From positions 179,599 to 243,598 of the forward strand of contig NZ_FPAY01000007.1 of the NCBI RefSeq assembly GCF_900116495.1: a stretch of DNA of 64,000 bases, written 5' to 3'. Shown here in pieces: positions 49,870-59,064 of the stretch. The stretch is from Arthrobacter sp. ov118. GTDB taxonomy: Bacteria > Actinomycetota > Actinomycetes > Actinomycetales > Micrococcaceae. The notes beneath the pieces were generated by a model that saw only the letters and a program-made list of their open reading frames with translations, was not told the origin of the DNA and did not search any database. The number at the start of each line of letters is the position of its first letter. Position 1 is the first letter of the stretch. A program made the translations under genes and the position numbers.

Positions 49870-51354
49870 ATGGCACAGCGCAAAGTAGCGACGGCCGGCC
49901 GGCCGCGCAGGGGCGAGACCCGGTGGGGCGTGCGCAAGCGCTCGACAGCGGTCGCCGTCGGCGTCGTGGCAGTTGCCCTGCTGCTCGGCGGCGTCATCCT
50001 GCTGGTGCTGCTACAGACATCGCTGGTTACGTCCACGGACTCAACCGCCAGGCAGAAGGCCCTCGACGTCATTGCCGAGATGGAGGATATGGACATCGAA
50101 GATGCCCGCGCCTACATCACAGACACCTCCCATGCGGGCCAGTTCGTCCAGCTCCTGGACTCAACCGGATACGTCGTGGTTGCCTCCGATCCGGAAGTCG
50201 CGGACGCGCCGCTGTCGGCCCAGCGGCCGGCTCCGGGCCAGACCATGGTCCAGGATGTCTCGAGCCTGCCAAGCATCGGCGATAACGACGACTATCACAT
50301 CGTGACCGTCGGAGCGCGGACCGGCACCATGGACTACTCGGTGGTGGTCGCCCAGGCAGCGCAGATCCAGGCCGATACCATCTCCACAGTCGCGTGGTTC
50401 ATGCTGGGGGCAACGCCTCTGCTACTGCTCACGGTGGCCGTTTCCGTGTGGCTGCTCGTGGGCCGTTCACTCCGTCAGGTCGAAAGGATCCGCGGCCAGG
50501 TGGCGCGCATCAATTCCGAACGCCTGGACGGACGCGTCGACGTGCCGCGCACCAACGATGAGATCCAAGCCCTGGCGCTGACCATGAACATGATGCTGGA
50601 CCGGCTCCAGGCCTCAGACATCGAACAGCGCCGGTTCGTCTCGGACGCCAGCCATGAACTGCGCAGCCCGCTGGCCACCCTCAAGGCGGGGGTCGAGATC
50701 GCGGCCGCCGACCCAACCGGGGCCATGTGGCTCGAAATGAAGGACGTCCTCGCCGAGGAAACAGCCCGCATGAGCTACCTCGTGGAGGACCTGCTGACCT
50801 TGGCCAAGGCAAACGACGGCGGCCTGAAAGTGGAACCCGAGGACGTGGACCTCGACGACATCCTCGACCAAGAGATCCGGCGGCTGCGCTCCACCAGCCG
50901 CCACCGGATTTCCGTCGAGCTCGTTCCGGCACGGATCCGCGGAGATGCCCGCCGCCTGGCGCAGGTGCTGCGGAACGTCCTGGACAACGCCGATCGCCAC
51001 GCGCTGTCCCGGATCGATGTGGACCTGCGGCCGGCCGGGAACCAAGTCATCATCACCGTCGACAACGACGGCGATCCCATCCCGGAGGCGGACCGCGACC
51101 GGATCTTCGAACGCTTCGTCCGGCTGGATGGCAGCCGCTCCCGCGAAGGCGGGGGCAGCGGGCTGGGCCTGGCTATCGCGGCGGGCATTGTGGCTGCCCA
51201 TCACGGGACAATCCGTTCCACGGATGCGCCGCCGGGGCACTGCCGGTTTGAGATTGCTTTGCCAGCACCGGCCCCGTTGCCGCCGTCCGAGCCTGCTGCC
51301 CTCAGTCCTCGCGCGTCACGACGTCACGGTGCCCAAGGTTCGGTCCGGAGCTGA
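49870..51354 (+). CDS. Sensor histidine kinase
   Basis: A 494-aa membrane histidine kinase. TM1 is at about residues 26-48, an extracytoplasmic sensor domain of ~130 residues follows, then TM2 at ~178-202, a HAMP domain, the HisKA phospho-acceptor FVSDASHELRSPLATL, and a HATPase with NVLDNADRHA (N box), NDGDPIPEADR (G1) and GGGSGLGLAIA (G2). The sensed signal is unknown. ATG 49870 is chosen; a GTG six codons earlier is possible. Its 3' end overlaps the convergent response regulator by 53 bases, an unusual layout for a cognate pair. Confidence 0.92.
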   Translation: MAQRKVATAGRPRRGETRWGVRKRSTAVAVGVVAVALLLGGVILLVLLQTSLVTSTDSTARQKALDVIAEMEDMDIEDARAYITDTSHAGQFVQLLDSTGYVVVASDPEVADAPLSAQRPAPGQTMVQDVSSLPSIGDNDDYHIVTVGARTGTMDYSVVVAQAAQIQADTISTVAWFMLGATPLLLLTVAVSVWLLVGRSLRQVERIRGQVARINSERLDGRVDVPRTNDEIQALALTMNMMLDRLQASDIEQRRFVSDASHELRSPLATLKAGVEIAAADPTGAMWLEMKDVLAEETARMSYLVEDLLTLAKANDGGLKVEPEDVDLDDILDQEIRRLRSTSRHRISVELVPARIRGDARRLAQVLRNVLDNADRHALSRIDVDLRPAGNQVIITVDNDGDPIPEADRDRIFERFVRLDGSRSREGGGSGLGLAIAAGIVAAHHGTIRSTDAPPGHCRFEIALPAPAPLPPSEPAALSPRASRRHGAQGSVRS

Positions 51355-52012
51355 GCAGATAGCCCATGCCTCGCACGGTGGTCAGTGTATGGACGCCGAA
51401 GGGCACGTCGATCTTGCGCCGAAGGTAACCGATGTAGACCTCCACAACGTTGTCCGCACCCTCGAAAGCCGGGTCCCAGACGTTCTGGAGGATCTCGGAC
51501 TTGGAGACAATCTGATCGTGCCGACGCATCAGGAACTGGAGAAGCCCGTACTCCCTCGCCGTGAGGCTGATGGGGGTTTCTCCGCGCCGCACACTGCGGT
51601 TCACGGGGTTCAGCGACAGGGTGCCAACGCTCAGAACAACTGGCCTGGCCGGCGCCCCGCGGCGGATCAGCGCCCTGATCCGGGCCACCAGCACCAGGAA
51701 GCTGAACGGCTTGGTCAGATAGTCGTCCGCGCCCAGATCGAAGGCGTCGGTCTGGTCGTACTCACCGTCCTTGGCCGTGAGCATCAGCACCGGGGTCCAG
51801 ACCTTGCGCCGCCGCAGTTCCTTCAAGACGTCGTAGCCGTTCATCCGCGGCAACATGAGGTCAAGCAGGATCGCGTCATACGGATTCTCGAGCGCGGCCG
51901 ACAGCCCGCCGACGCCGTCGTGGGCGACATCGACGACGAAGCCTTCATTCTTCAGCCCGCGGCGGACCGTCTCCGCAAGGGCGTGCTCATCCTCCACCAT
52001 CAGAATCCGCAC
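51302..52012 (-). CDS. OmpR/PhoB-family response regulator
   Basis: A 236-aa response regulator. The receiver domain has the acidic pair ED (residues 7-8), the phospho-acceptor Asp51 (LLDLMLP), Thr79 and Lys101 (LTKPFS). The winged-helix domain (~135-225) ends in VRGMGYLL. It is the probable partner of the histidine kinase, although the two face each other. GTG 52012 (VRILMVEDE) is chosen from the family N-terminus and the GGGGG upstream; a 21-codon upstream extension is not family-like. Confidence 0.92.
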   Translation of the reverse strand: MRILMVEDEHALAETVRRGLKNEGFVVDVAHDGVGGLSAALENPYDAILLDLMLPRMNGYDVLKELRRRKVWTPVLMLTAKDGEYDQTDAFDLGADDYLTKPFSFLVLVARIRALIRRGAPARPVVLSVGTLSLNPVNRSVRRGETPISLTAREYGLLQFLMRRHDQIVSKSEILQNVWDPAFEGADNVVEVYIGYLRRKIDVPFGVHTLTTVRGMGYLLSSGPNLGHRDVVTRED

Positions 52013-52110
52013 AGCAGGACCCCCTCTCTCTGAGCCAGTATGGCCCTTCCTGAGCGGGTCCGGGAGGGGATTCATCCTGTCCAGGCAAGAGACTAGATGT
52101 GGGTGGACCG

Positions 52111-52356
52111 CTACGCCGGCTGGGGAGGCCCGAAAAGCCAGCCCGAAACGTCGCTGCGCAGGATCACGTGCTGCCCTCCCGTGGAACTGACGTTCCCGTT
52201 GGGGACATAGTATCCGCGGCCGGCGCCGGGGCCGCCAGCCGCTCGGTCCAGGGCGTCGGTGAGGCGCCGGTTCAGGTACCCGTTGGGTCCCAAGGACCGC
52301 AGTTCTTCGATCTCCTCCGGCGTGAGCCGTCCCAGCACTGCAGCGATATCGGCCAT
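52111..52356 (-). CDS. Small hypothetical protein
   Basis: An 81-aa product of no family I recognise. The N-terminal half (IAAVLGRLTPEEIEELRSLG) is a likely helical pair; the C-terminal half is Gly-rich. No signal peptide or membrane helix. ATG 52356 with GGAAGGG upstream is a good start; a longer frame to 52392 is not needed. It lies upstream of the response regulator gene on the same strand, with a ~100-base gap. Confidence 0.6.
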   Translation of the reverse strand: MADIAAVLGRLTPEEIEELRSLGPNGYLNRRLTDALDRAAGGPGAGRGYYVPNGNVSSTGGQHVILRSDVSGWLFGPPQPA

Positions 52357-52639
52357 GGCGAATCCCTTCCGGTGAATGCGGGCAGTTCCCAAACTGGATG
52401 GTCCCTACGGCAACAGGCTAGGGCACGCAAATTAACGGCGCATGAAGGACACATGACCAGTCTCGAACGAAGTCCGAAAGCGTGCGCAGACGGCTGGCCG
52501 CAGCCTGGTGTCACGAGAGTCACCCGGGCGAATCCCCCTATCCCCAGCATTTACACGGCGTAATGCTGTACCGTTCAATCCCGGAGAGCCGGAGAGGCTC
52601 CGGACCAAACGCCCCAGCAACGGAAATGAGTACCACCAG

Positions 52640-52942
52640 GTGGCAACCGATTATGACGAAGTACGCTCCGACGTCGCGGAATCACGCAACGCCTCCTTGG
52701 AGGCCCTCCGGTCGGCGAACGCGCCCGACGCCCGGAGCGTTGTCCGCGAACTGGACGAGGCCGATACTTCCGAAGGTGTCGAACTTCCCGGCGCGGACTT
52801 GTCCGGCGAGGAACTGACCGTAACGGTCATCCCGCAGAAAGAGGACGAGTTCACCTGCTATTCCTGCTTCCTCGTGCGGCACCGGTCCCAGCTCGCCGAG
52901 GAGAAGGCCGGACACGCATACTGCGCGGACTGCCTTAACTAA
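52640..52942 (+). CDS. DUF4193 zinc-ribbon-like protein
   Basis: A 100-aa DUF4193 protein, a small actinobacterial family often abundant and of unknown function. It begins VATDYDEVR, as in its relatives, has LPGADLSGEELTV in the middle and ends with two CxxC pairs (CYSC and CADC) around a histidine-rich helix, LVRHRSQLAEEK, forming a zinc ribbon. GTG 52640 is chosen from the conserved N-terminus; the open frame continues further upstream but is not family-like. Confidence 0.85.
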   Translation: MATDYDEVRSDVAESRNASLEALRSANAPDARSVVRELDEADTSEGVELPGADLSGEELTVTVIPQKEDEFTCYSCFLVRHRSQLAEEKAGHAYCADCLN

Positions 52943-53000
52943 ACATCCTGGAAGCGTCCCGGCTTGGCTTTGGGGACCGGCGCCTGAAGCAGCGTTGCCC

Positions 53001-53948
53001 TCAGACCGCGGGAAAGACCAATGACGGTTCGTCTGCGGTGGCGAGGGTCAGGACTGCCTCTTCGACCATTTCGTGGTCCTCGAGTTCGCGTTCAACCCGC
53101 CGCAGGGCCACGGCGACATCATGCTCCCGGTGGTCCCCCTGGATGTCCACCGCCGCCACGAGGTAGAGCCTGCGCGGGCCCACAAATTCCAGGTGCAAGT
53201 AGGTGATGCGCTCTATCTCCGGGAACCCGAGGAGCCGTCGGGCCATGGCTTCTTCAACATCGCTGGTTACTGCCTGGCCCACGAGGAAGCGCCGGTTGCG
53301 GTCGATCAGCACGACGGCGACGACCGCCAGCAGGATGCCCACCAGGATGGACCCGACGGCGTCCGGCACGGTGGATCCGGTGGCCTGGTGCAGTGCTATC
53401 CCGGCGAAGGCGATGAGCAGCCCGATCAGGGCAGCCCCGTCTTCGGCAAAGACGGCACGCAGCGTGGGGTCGGAGCTCTTGAGGACCTGTTCCAGGGTGT
53501 TCCGGTCGAGCTCGCGCGCCGCCTTCCGCGACTGCCTGAACGCCTGTGCGAAGGACACGCCCTCCAGTACAAAGGCGATGGCCAGGACCACGTAGGCAAG
53601 TGTAAAGTCTCCAGCCGGCTCCGGCGTGATGAGCTGCTGGATGCCGTGCATCACTGATACCACCGCCCCGGCCGTGAACAGGCCAAAGGCGGCGATCATG
53701 GACCACACATAGGCCTCGCGCCCGTAGCCCATGGGGTGGGTCTTATCCCGTTTCCTGGCGGCCTTGCGTTCAGCAATGAGCAGGAACACCTGGTTGCCGG
53801 TGTCGGCCCAGGAGTGGGCAGCCTCGGCAGTCATGGACGCCGAACCCGAGATGAGCGCGGCCACCGACTTGGCCACCGCGACCAGAATATTCGCCGCGAA
53901 GGCAATGAGCACCGTCACCGATGCGTGCGCTGGCTTGTGACGCTTCAC
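53001..53948 (-). CDS. Cation diffusion facilitator (Zn2+/Fe2+/Mn2+ efflux)
   Basis: A 315-aa CDF transporter with six membrane helices in the first ~215 residues and a cytoplasmic metal-sensing domain after that. The metal site is formed by HSWAD in helix 2 (AEAAHSWADTGN) and by FAEDGAALIG in helix 5. It exchanges cytoplasmic divalent metal for protons. The exact metal cannot be told from these residues. GTG 53948 has GGAGGG upstream. It is convergent with the DUF4193 gene on its left, 58 bases away. Confidence 0.9.
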   Translation of the reverse strand: MKRHKPAHASVTVLIAFAANILVAVAKSVAALISGSASMTAEAAHSWADTGNQVFLLIAERKAARKRDKTHPMGYGREAYVWSMIAAFGLFTAGAVVSVMHGIQQLITPEPAGDFTLAYVVLAIAFVLEGVSFAQAFRQSRKAARELDRNTLEQVLKSSDPTLRAVFAEDGAALIGLLIAFAGIALHQATGSTVPDAVGSILVGILLAVVAVVLIDRNRRFLVGQAVTSDVEEAMARRLLGFPEIERITYLHLEFVGPRRLYLVAAVDIQGDHREHDVAVALRRVERELEDHEMVEEAVLTLATADEPSLVFPAV

Positions 53949-54116
53949 TCAACTTCCCTCCTGCCGCCGTTGGAATGCATGCCAGTGACTACGCTATCCC
54001 TCCTGCCCGCACCGGGTCAGTTTCCTGGCGGGCGGGTTCCATAAACGCCGGGCGGGCGCACAATGAAGGAAGTACGTGAATTGGCTCTTTCCCATATCTG
54101 TTCGGGGTGGTGCGCC

Positions 54117-54560
54117 ATGATTGCAGCCCGCAGGCACGGAACCGGCATGACCCTGCGCATCCTCACCGCCATTGCCCTGTTCATCGACGCCGGCGTCCAT
54201 CTCCATCTGGCCCCGGGCTATCAGGCGGGGAATCCCGCCGGGATCGGCCAGGGCAACCTCTTCTTGTTCGAAGCCGCCGCCGCTGTGCTCGCCGGATTGT
54301 TCGTGCTGCTGCGCGGCAGCAGACTCGCCTACGCCGTCGCGTTCGTGGTTGCGCTGAGTGCCTTCGCCGCTGTGGTCCTCTACCGGTACGTGGACATTCC
54401 CGCGTTCGGCCCGTTTCCGGCGATGTACGAGCCCGTCTGGTTCTTCGAGAAGACCCTCAGCGCAGTTGCCGAAGGTGCCGGCGCTGTCTTGGCGGCCGTC
54501 GGCTTCGCCAGGGCCGGACGGCGGACTTCCGGGCGGCGCATCACGGGCTCCCCCGGCTGA
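54117..54560 (+). CDS. Hypothetical membrane protein
   Basis: I do not recognise a named family. The 147-aa product has four hydrophobic segments (about residues 13-30, 45-65, 70-92 and 108-128). A His pair in GVHLHLAPGYQ lies after the first helix and could bind a ligand or metal. It resembles small DoxX-like or DUF-type four-helix proteins, but I cannot place it. The start may be ATG 54117 (GGGGTGG upstream) or ATG 54147. Convergent with the Rieske oxidoreductase gene, 40 bases apart. Confidence 0.65.
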   Translation: MIAARRHGTGMTLRILTAIALFIDAGVHLHLAPGYQAGNPAGIGQGNLFLFEAAAAVLAGLFVLLRGSRLAYAVAFVVALSAFAAVVLYRYVDIPAFGPFPAMYEPVWFFEKTLSAVAEGAGAVLAAVGFARAGRRTSGRRITGSPG

Positions 54561-54600
54561 GCACCACGTCGCGTCCCACGGCACGGCCTGACACAGGGAT

Positions 54601-56199
54601 TCAGCCAGGTTGCGCGTCCCGGGCCGGGCGGGAGGGTGCCCGCCTCGGTTCCAAGTTGACTGCGGCCGGGCCCTGGATGACCTTGCCGTCGCTGGCAAAC
54701 CGGGAGCCGTGGCAAGGGCAGTCCCACGTCGCCTCGTCCGGGTTGAACTCCACCGTGCACCCCAAATGCGTGCAGACGGCGGAGACGGCGAGTAAGTCTC
54801 CGGACGCGGTGGCAAAAACCGCAGTTGGCCGTCCGTCGATTTCAATGACGGCGCCAACGCCCGGACGCAGCGCGGCGACGGCGGCCTGGCTGTCTTCGGC
54901 TCCGGCGGGTTGGGCCGGTGGTGCAGGCTGGGCCGCTGGTGCCGCGGCCCCGGCCGAAGCGCCGGCTGAAATCTTCCGGTTGCTATCGAACACCCCCGCC
55001 CAGGGGTTGTGCCGCCCGGTCAAGGTATCGGCCAGAATCAGCGCCCCGGCCGTCCCGTTGGTCAGGCCCCACTTTCGCAACCCCGTGATCACGTGAACGT
55101 GGCCCGCGGCCGGGGACAGAGGTCCTACGTAAGGCAGCCCGTCCACGGGCATGCTGTCCTGGGTGGACCACCGGAAACTGACCTCCCCGGTGCCGAGGCG
55201 CTCGCGGGAGAAGGCCGCGAGGCGTCGGTACCGGTCCGCGGCGTCGCCAGGCTCGGTGGCCCGGTGGCCCTCGCCGCCGGCAAGGACGAACCCGGAGCCG
55301 TCGACGTCGATCGCGAGGATGGAGCGCATTGGCTCATCAACGCTGATGAAGGTCCCGTCCAAGCGCGGCGAAGACGCCGGGCTGGCGATGAGGTATGACC
55401 GGTGCAGATAGTACCGGCCGGCCGGAAACCCCGGATCTTGGGAGGGCAGATTGCCGCCGGAGGGATCATCACCGCCGAAGGGGACATTGGTCGCCAGAAC
55501 CACCTCGCGCGCCCGGACGGTGCCCTGACCGGTCCGGACGACGACGGGAGCACCGTCGCGGACCGACGTGACGCGCGAGTCCTCGAAGACGCGGCTCCCG
55601 CCGCCCTCTACAGCGCGGGCGAGGCCTTGGACGTATCTCACCGCGTGGAGCTGCGCCTGCCCGTCGAATCTGGCCGCGCCACGGACAGCGAAGGGCAGCG
55701 GCACATCCGCGGTAAAAACAGAAGGAAGGCCCAGCCGCGCCGCCGTTTCAGCCTCATCGCGGACCATAACCCGGGTGTCGTCGGATTCGGCGTAGGTGTA
55801 GTTGGATACCCTGCGGAAGCCGCAGTCGATCCCTTCCTCCGCCACCACCCGCGCTATGTGCTCGACCGCCGCCTGGTTGGCCTGACCGTAGGCGCGTGCG
55901 ACGTCCGGACCGTGCCGGTCGGCGAGTTCGGTGTAGGCAAGACGGTGCAGCGAAGTGACCTTACCGGTGGTGTGGCCAGTGACCCCGGTGCCGATGCGCA
56001 CGGCCTCGAGGACGGCGACGGTGTACCCGGTGCGTTTGAGGGCCAGCGCTGCCGTCAGGCCCGCGATCCCTGCCCCGACCACCGCCACGTCGACCTCCAG
56101 ATCGGTGTCCAAAGCGGGGTAGCCCGTGACGCCGGCTGTGGCCAGCCAAAGTGAAATCAGCCTTCCCCCGAGCCTGCCACCCCCGGCCTCCTCACTCAC
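54601..56199 (-). CDS. FAD-dependent oxidoreductase with C-terminal Rieske domain
   Basis: A 532-aa fusion. Residues ~36-400 are a DAO-type FAD oxidoreductase (dinucleotide loop VVGAGIAGLTAALAL, 41-55). After an Ala/Pro-rich linker (~405-430) comes a Rieske [2Fe-2S] domain with C476-x-H478 and C494-x2-H497 (CTHLGC and CPCHGSRF). The Rieske centre would carry electrons to or from the flavin; the substrate is unknown. This layout is common in actinobacteria. GTG 56199 is chosen for the GGAAGGG upstream; the longer frame antisenses the next gene. Confidence 0.9.
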   Translation of the reverse strand: MSEEAGGGRLGGRLISLWLATAGVTGYPALDTDLEVDVAVVGAGIAGLTAALALKRTGYTVAVLEAVRIGTGVTGHTTGKVTSLHRLAYTELADRHGPDVARAYGQANQAAVEHIARVVAEEGIDCGFRRVSNYTYAESDDTRVMVRDEAETAARLGLPSVFTADVPLPFAVRGAARFDGQAQLHAVRYVQGLARAVEGGGSRVFEDSRVTSVRDGAPVVVRTGQGTVRAREVVLATNVPFGGDDPSGGNLPSQDPGFPAGRYYLHRSYLIASPASSPRLDGTFISVDEPMRSILAIDVDGSGFVLAGGEGHRATEPGDAADRYRRLAAFSRERLGTGEVSFRWSTQDSMPVDGLPYVGPLSPAAGHVHVITGLRKWGLTNGTAGALILADTLTGRHNPWAGVFDSNRKISAGASAGAAAPAAQPAPPAQPAGAEDSQAAVAALRPGVGAVIEIDGRPTAVFATASGDLLAVSAVCTHLGCTVEFNPDEATWDCPCHGSRFASDGKVIQGPAAVNLEPRRAPSRPARDAQPG

Positions 56200-56260
56200 G
56201 GCGCACCCTTCCAGGGAGCCTGCCCTCCTGCTCCCGCATCCGTACGTTACTTCCGCATGC

Positions 56261-57697
56261 CTAAACTGTCTCGGTCGCTTCCAGGCGACCGGAACGAACG
56301 GCCCCGGCGAAGGCCTGGTAGTCCAACTCGTTCTGATCGGCGTAACGCTCGGAAAAGTCGGTGATCGACAGGTCGAACTTGTCGCTCTTGCCGAGATAGG
56401 CAGAAATCGCGATCGGGTCACCGGAGCGGGCGTGGGCACGGGCGAGGGTCCAGCCGCAGGCGCCGGCATAGAAGGTCATGCCGAGCGGTTTCATCGTTTC
56501 CACAACGGCTGAGCCCTTCATATCGCGCAGTTGCCGCCAGTACAAGTAGCGGTTTTCCTGTGCGCCCTTGGTCCACCCCAAGAAAATGTCGCTCGCGGCC
56601 TGCATCATCCGCTGCCCCCGCACCACGCGCTCGCCCGGCTGCTTGAACTGGCTCTTCGGCAGGTGGTCCTCGAGCACCGACCTTGTGGCCTCCTTGACCT
56701 GGAGGAACAGGGGATCCTGTTGATCGCGGCCCTGGAGCAAGGCGATGAACGCCCGCGTGCCGACACTGCCGACGCCCACCACCTTGCGGGCGACGTCGAC
56801 GACTTCGAATTGTTCCAGCAGGTGTCGTCGGTCGTCTGGCAGGTTGGTCCGGTAGGACCGTAGCTGCTCCCGAACCGCGTCCTCAACCTCATCGCCGGAC
56901 ATGCCGTACGTATCGGCCAGTTCCCGGACGGGAACGACGATCGGTGGTTGACTGACAATGCGGTACTTACCGTCGACGAGCTCGGCGAGCTTGGAGAGGG
57001 CCTGCAGGCTGTCGCGGGTGTGGGCCTTGGCGACGTTCTGTCGCGCCTCCTTTTCCATGCCGTGGGCTGCCTTCTTGAGGGCCTTGCCCTTTTGTGTCGC
57101 CACCGCCAGCTGCATGGTTTCCATCAGCTGTTCCTCGGACAGCCGCGCATACCAAATGTCCAAGGTGCGCATTTGCGCGAACTTGGCCATCGCCTCGCGG
57201 TACGCCCGCACGGCGGCGAGGGTAACATCGTGCGTCTCAGCCTTGGTGTACTGGTTGTTGCGGGCCGCGATAGTGAAGCTCGCGGCCATCCGCTTGACGT
57301 CATACTCGAACGGGCCCGGGAGTGTCTCATCGAAATCGTTGAGATCGAACAGCAGGGTCCGCTCGGGTGAGGCGAAGACCCCGAAGTTGGACAGGTGGGC
57401 GTCCCCGCACAGCTGGACCCGCAGGCCGGCCCGGGGTGTGTCCTTCAGATCGGCGGCCATGACCTTCGCCGCACCCCGGTAGAACGTGAACGGTGAGACC
57501 AGCATCCGGCCGTGGCGCACCGGCACGAGGTCTTGTTCCCGGGTGCGGTTCTGTTCCTCCAGGAGTGCGACCGGGTCGGGGCGGTCGGGCGCGGGAACCC
57601 AGTCCGTGTGGCTGGAGACGGGCGCCTTCTCCCGGTACCGCTTGCCCTTCCCAGCACGTTCCTCGATGCTGGGGTGCTTGACTTTCTTCTCGGCCAT
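56261..57697 (-). CDS. DUF2252 family protein
   Basis: A 478-aa DUF2252 protein with a kinase-like fold. FYRGAAKVMAADL, LCGDAHLSNFGVFASPER (seen as CGDAHLSNFG) and FDLNDFDETLPGPFEYDVKR (NDFDET) correspond to the HxD- and DFD-like motifs of aminoglycoside-phosphotransferase folds. The substrate is not known. ATG 57697 has GGGAGG upstream and is preferred to an in-frame ATG 14 codons earlier. It lies 61 bases upstream of the Rieske oxidoreductase on the same strand, so an operon is possible. Confidence 0.85.
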   Translation of the reverse strand: MAEKKVKHPSIEERAGKGKRYREKAPVSSHTDWVPAPDRPDPVALLEEQNRTREQDLVPVRHGRMLVSPFTFYRGAAKVMAADLKDTPRAGLRVQLCGDAHLSNFGVFASPERTLLFDLNDFDETLPGPFEYDVKRMAASFTIAARNNQYTKAETHDVTLAAVRAYREAMAKFAQMRTLDIWYARLSEEQLMETMQLAVATQKGKALKKAAHGMEKEARQNVAKAHTRDSLQALSKLAELVDGKYRIVSQPPIVVPVRELADTYGMSGDEVEDAVREQLRSYRTNLPDDRRHLLEQFEVVDVARKVVGVGSVGTRAFIALLQGRDQQDPLFLQVKEATRSVLEDHLPKSQFKQPGERVVRGQRMMQAASDIFLGWTKGAQENRYLYWRQLRDMKGSAVVETMKPLGMTFYAGACGWTLARAHARSGDPIAISAYLGKSDKFDLSITDFSERYADQNELDYQAFAGAVRSGRLEATETV

Positions 57698-58028
57698 GCT
57701 GGGCGACCTCCCTTTGACGTCAGGAACCGCCACTGGCACTATTTGCCTGGGTCAGTCCCGGCTGAGCGCGCTGACGCGCCTTGGGTCGAGCTACTGCGAT
57801 TGTGGCCCCGAAGCGGCCCCTCGTCAACGCGTTGCTGACGTCCTGCCGAACCCCGGCGGGGCCCACTTGGTGCCCGCTTGCACCGCAGCCCCATGGCTGA
57901 TCTTCGGTTCATCCCGTCCGGGTGATGCCTGCCATCACAGTGTCGGGTTACGTTGCAAGAAGAGCGGGGGTAGCCGCGCTCATCGCCAACTCGGCATCCG
58001 ACACCGCAGACCAGATGGAGACATGACC
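57698..58028. other. 331-bp divergent intergenic region
   Basis: It separates DUF2252 (-) and the CMD-fold gene (+). No gene supported. A perfect 10-bp palindrome, CAACGCGTTG (57825-57834), is the only structure I note. The long open frame covering this stretch is a read-through upstream of the CMD-fold gene. Confidence 0.45.
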
Positions 58029-58358
58029 ATGGCCGAAGAAGAAGCTCCCGTCCTCGCCACCCTCGCCGACATCACCGCCGTATCCCTCGAACGCTCCACG
58101 CTCGAGCCCCGCGAGTTGATGCTGGCCCGGATTGCGGCGCTCGCGGCGGTCAATGCCCCTGGCGCCTCCTACCTGCTCAACGCCGGGACAGCAGTGGACG
58201 TCGGCATCACCTTGGAGGATATACGCGGCGTGCTCATCGCCGTTGCACCCATCGTCGGCACTCCCCGGATCGTGGCGGCGAGCACCAACCTCGTCCAAAC
58301 GCTCGGCTTTGCCCTCGAAATGGCGGAGGCGGAACTCGAAGCAGAGGCCGGGGACTGA
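58029..58358 (+). CDS. CMD-fold (carboxymuconolactone decarboxylase-like) protein
   Basis: A 109-aa all-helical protein resembling the AhpD/CMD fold. RELMLARIAALAAVNAPGASYLLNAG and GITLEDIRGVLIAVAPIVGTPR follow the family pattern (seen as RELMLARIAAL and ITLEDIRGVLIAVAP). The CxxC redox pair of AhpD is absent, with no Cys at all, so it is not a peroxidase partner; a binding or lactone-decarboxylase-like role remains open. ATG 58029 has GGAG at a better distance than ATG 58023. Confidence 0.78.
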   Translation: MAEEEAPVLATLADITAVSLERSTLEPRELMLARIAALAAVNAPGASYLLNAGTAVDVGITLEDIRGVLIAVAPIVGTPRIVAASTNLVQTLGFALEMAEAELEAEAGD

Positions 58359-58470
58359 CCCCGTCCTCGCCGAAAGACAAACTTGACGGTACCGTTTCCT
58401 ACGAACCGCACGTCACGGCGTCGGCAGTTCCTCGCTGCATCTGCCACGATGCCCTGATCAAAGGCGGCCC

Positions 58471-59049
58471 ATGAACAAGAACCGGCTGGAGGCCTTCAGC
58501 GACGGCGTGCTTGCCATCGTGATTACCATCATGGTCCTGGAGCTTCACGTCCCGGCTGAACCCACCTGGCAGGCGTTGCTCCACGAGCTGCCGACGCTGC
58601 TCAGCTACGTGCTGAGCTTCGTGTACGTCGGGATCTATTGGAACAACCACCACCACATGCTGCATCTGGCCGGAAGGATCAACGGTGCAGTGCTCTGGGC
58701 CAACCTGCATCTGCTGTTCTGGCTCTCCCTCATCCCCTTCACTACCAGGTGGATCAATGACGCAGGCCTGGCGCAGGTACCCGTCCTGGTTTACGGGCTG
58801 AACCTGTTGCTCGCGGCAGTGGCGTACTACATCCTGAAATTGACCCTGATCCGTCAGCAGGGACATGGCGGTGCGCTGGAGGAGGCCATGGGAAAGGACT
58901 GGAAGGGCAAGGGTTCCCCGGCCTTGTACATCGCGGGGATGGGCCTGACCTTCGTGAGCCCGCTCTTGGGCATCGCTGCGTACACGGTGGTCGCGGCGAT
59001 CTGGCTCATTCCTGACCGGCGGGTGGAACGGTTCGTCGCCCACACCTGA
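58471..59049 (+). CDS. TMEM175-family (DUF1211) potassium-channel-like protein
   Basis: A 192-aa membrane protein of the TMEM175 family, bacterial members of which form K+-permeable channels. The signature R-x3-FSDG is present at the start (RLEAFSDGVLAI), followed by about five to six hydrophobic segments, a YWNNHHHML loop and a polar stretch (~130-150). ATG 58471 has AAAGGCGG upstream. Ion selectivity is not visible in the sequence. Confidence 0.85.
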   Translation: MNKNRLEAFSDGVLAIVITIMVLELHVPAEPTWQALLHELPTLLSYVLSFVYVGIYWNNHHHMLHLAGRINGAVLWANLHLLFWLSLIPFTTRWINDAGLAQVPVLVYGLNLLLAAVAYYILKLTLIRQQGHGGALEEAMGKDWKGKGSPALYIAGMGLTFVSPLLGIAAYTVVAAIWLIPDRRVERFVAHT

Positions 59050-59064
59050 GTGGCGCTGGCGGGA

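Noticed and set aside
57486..58028. A 179-residue N-terminal extension of the CMD-fold protein
   Set aside because: The frame is open, but the first part is antisense to DUF2252; the family-length protein with a ribosome site begins at 58029.
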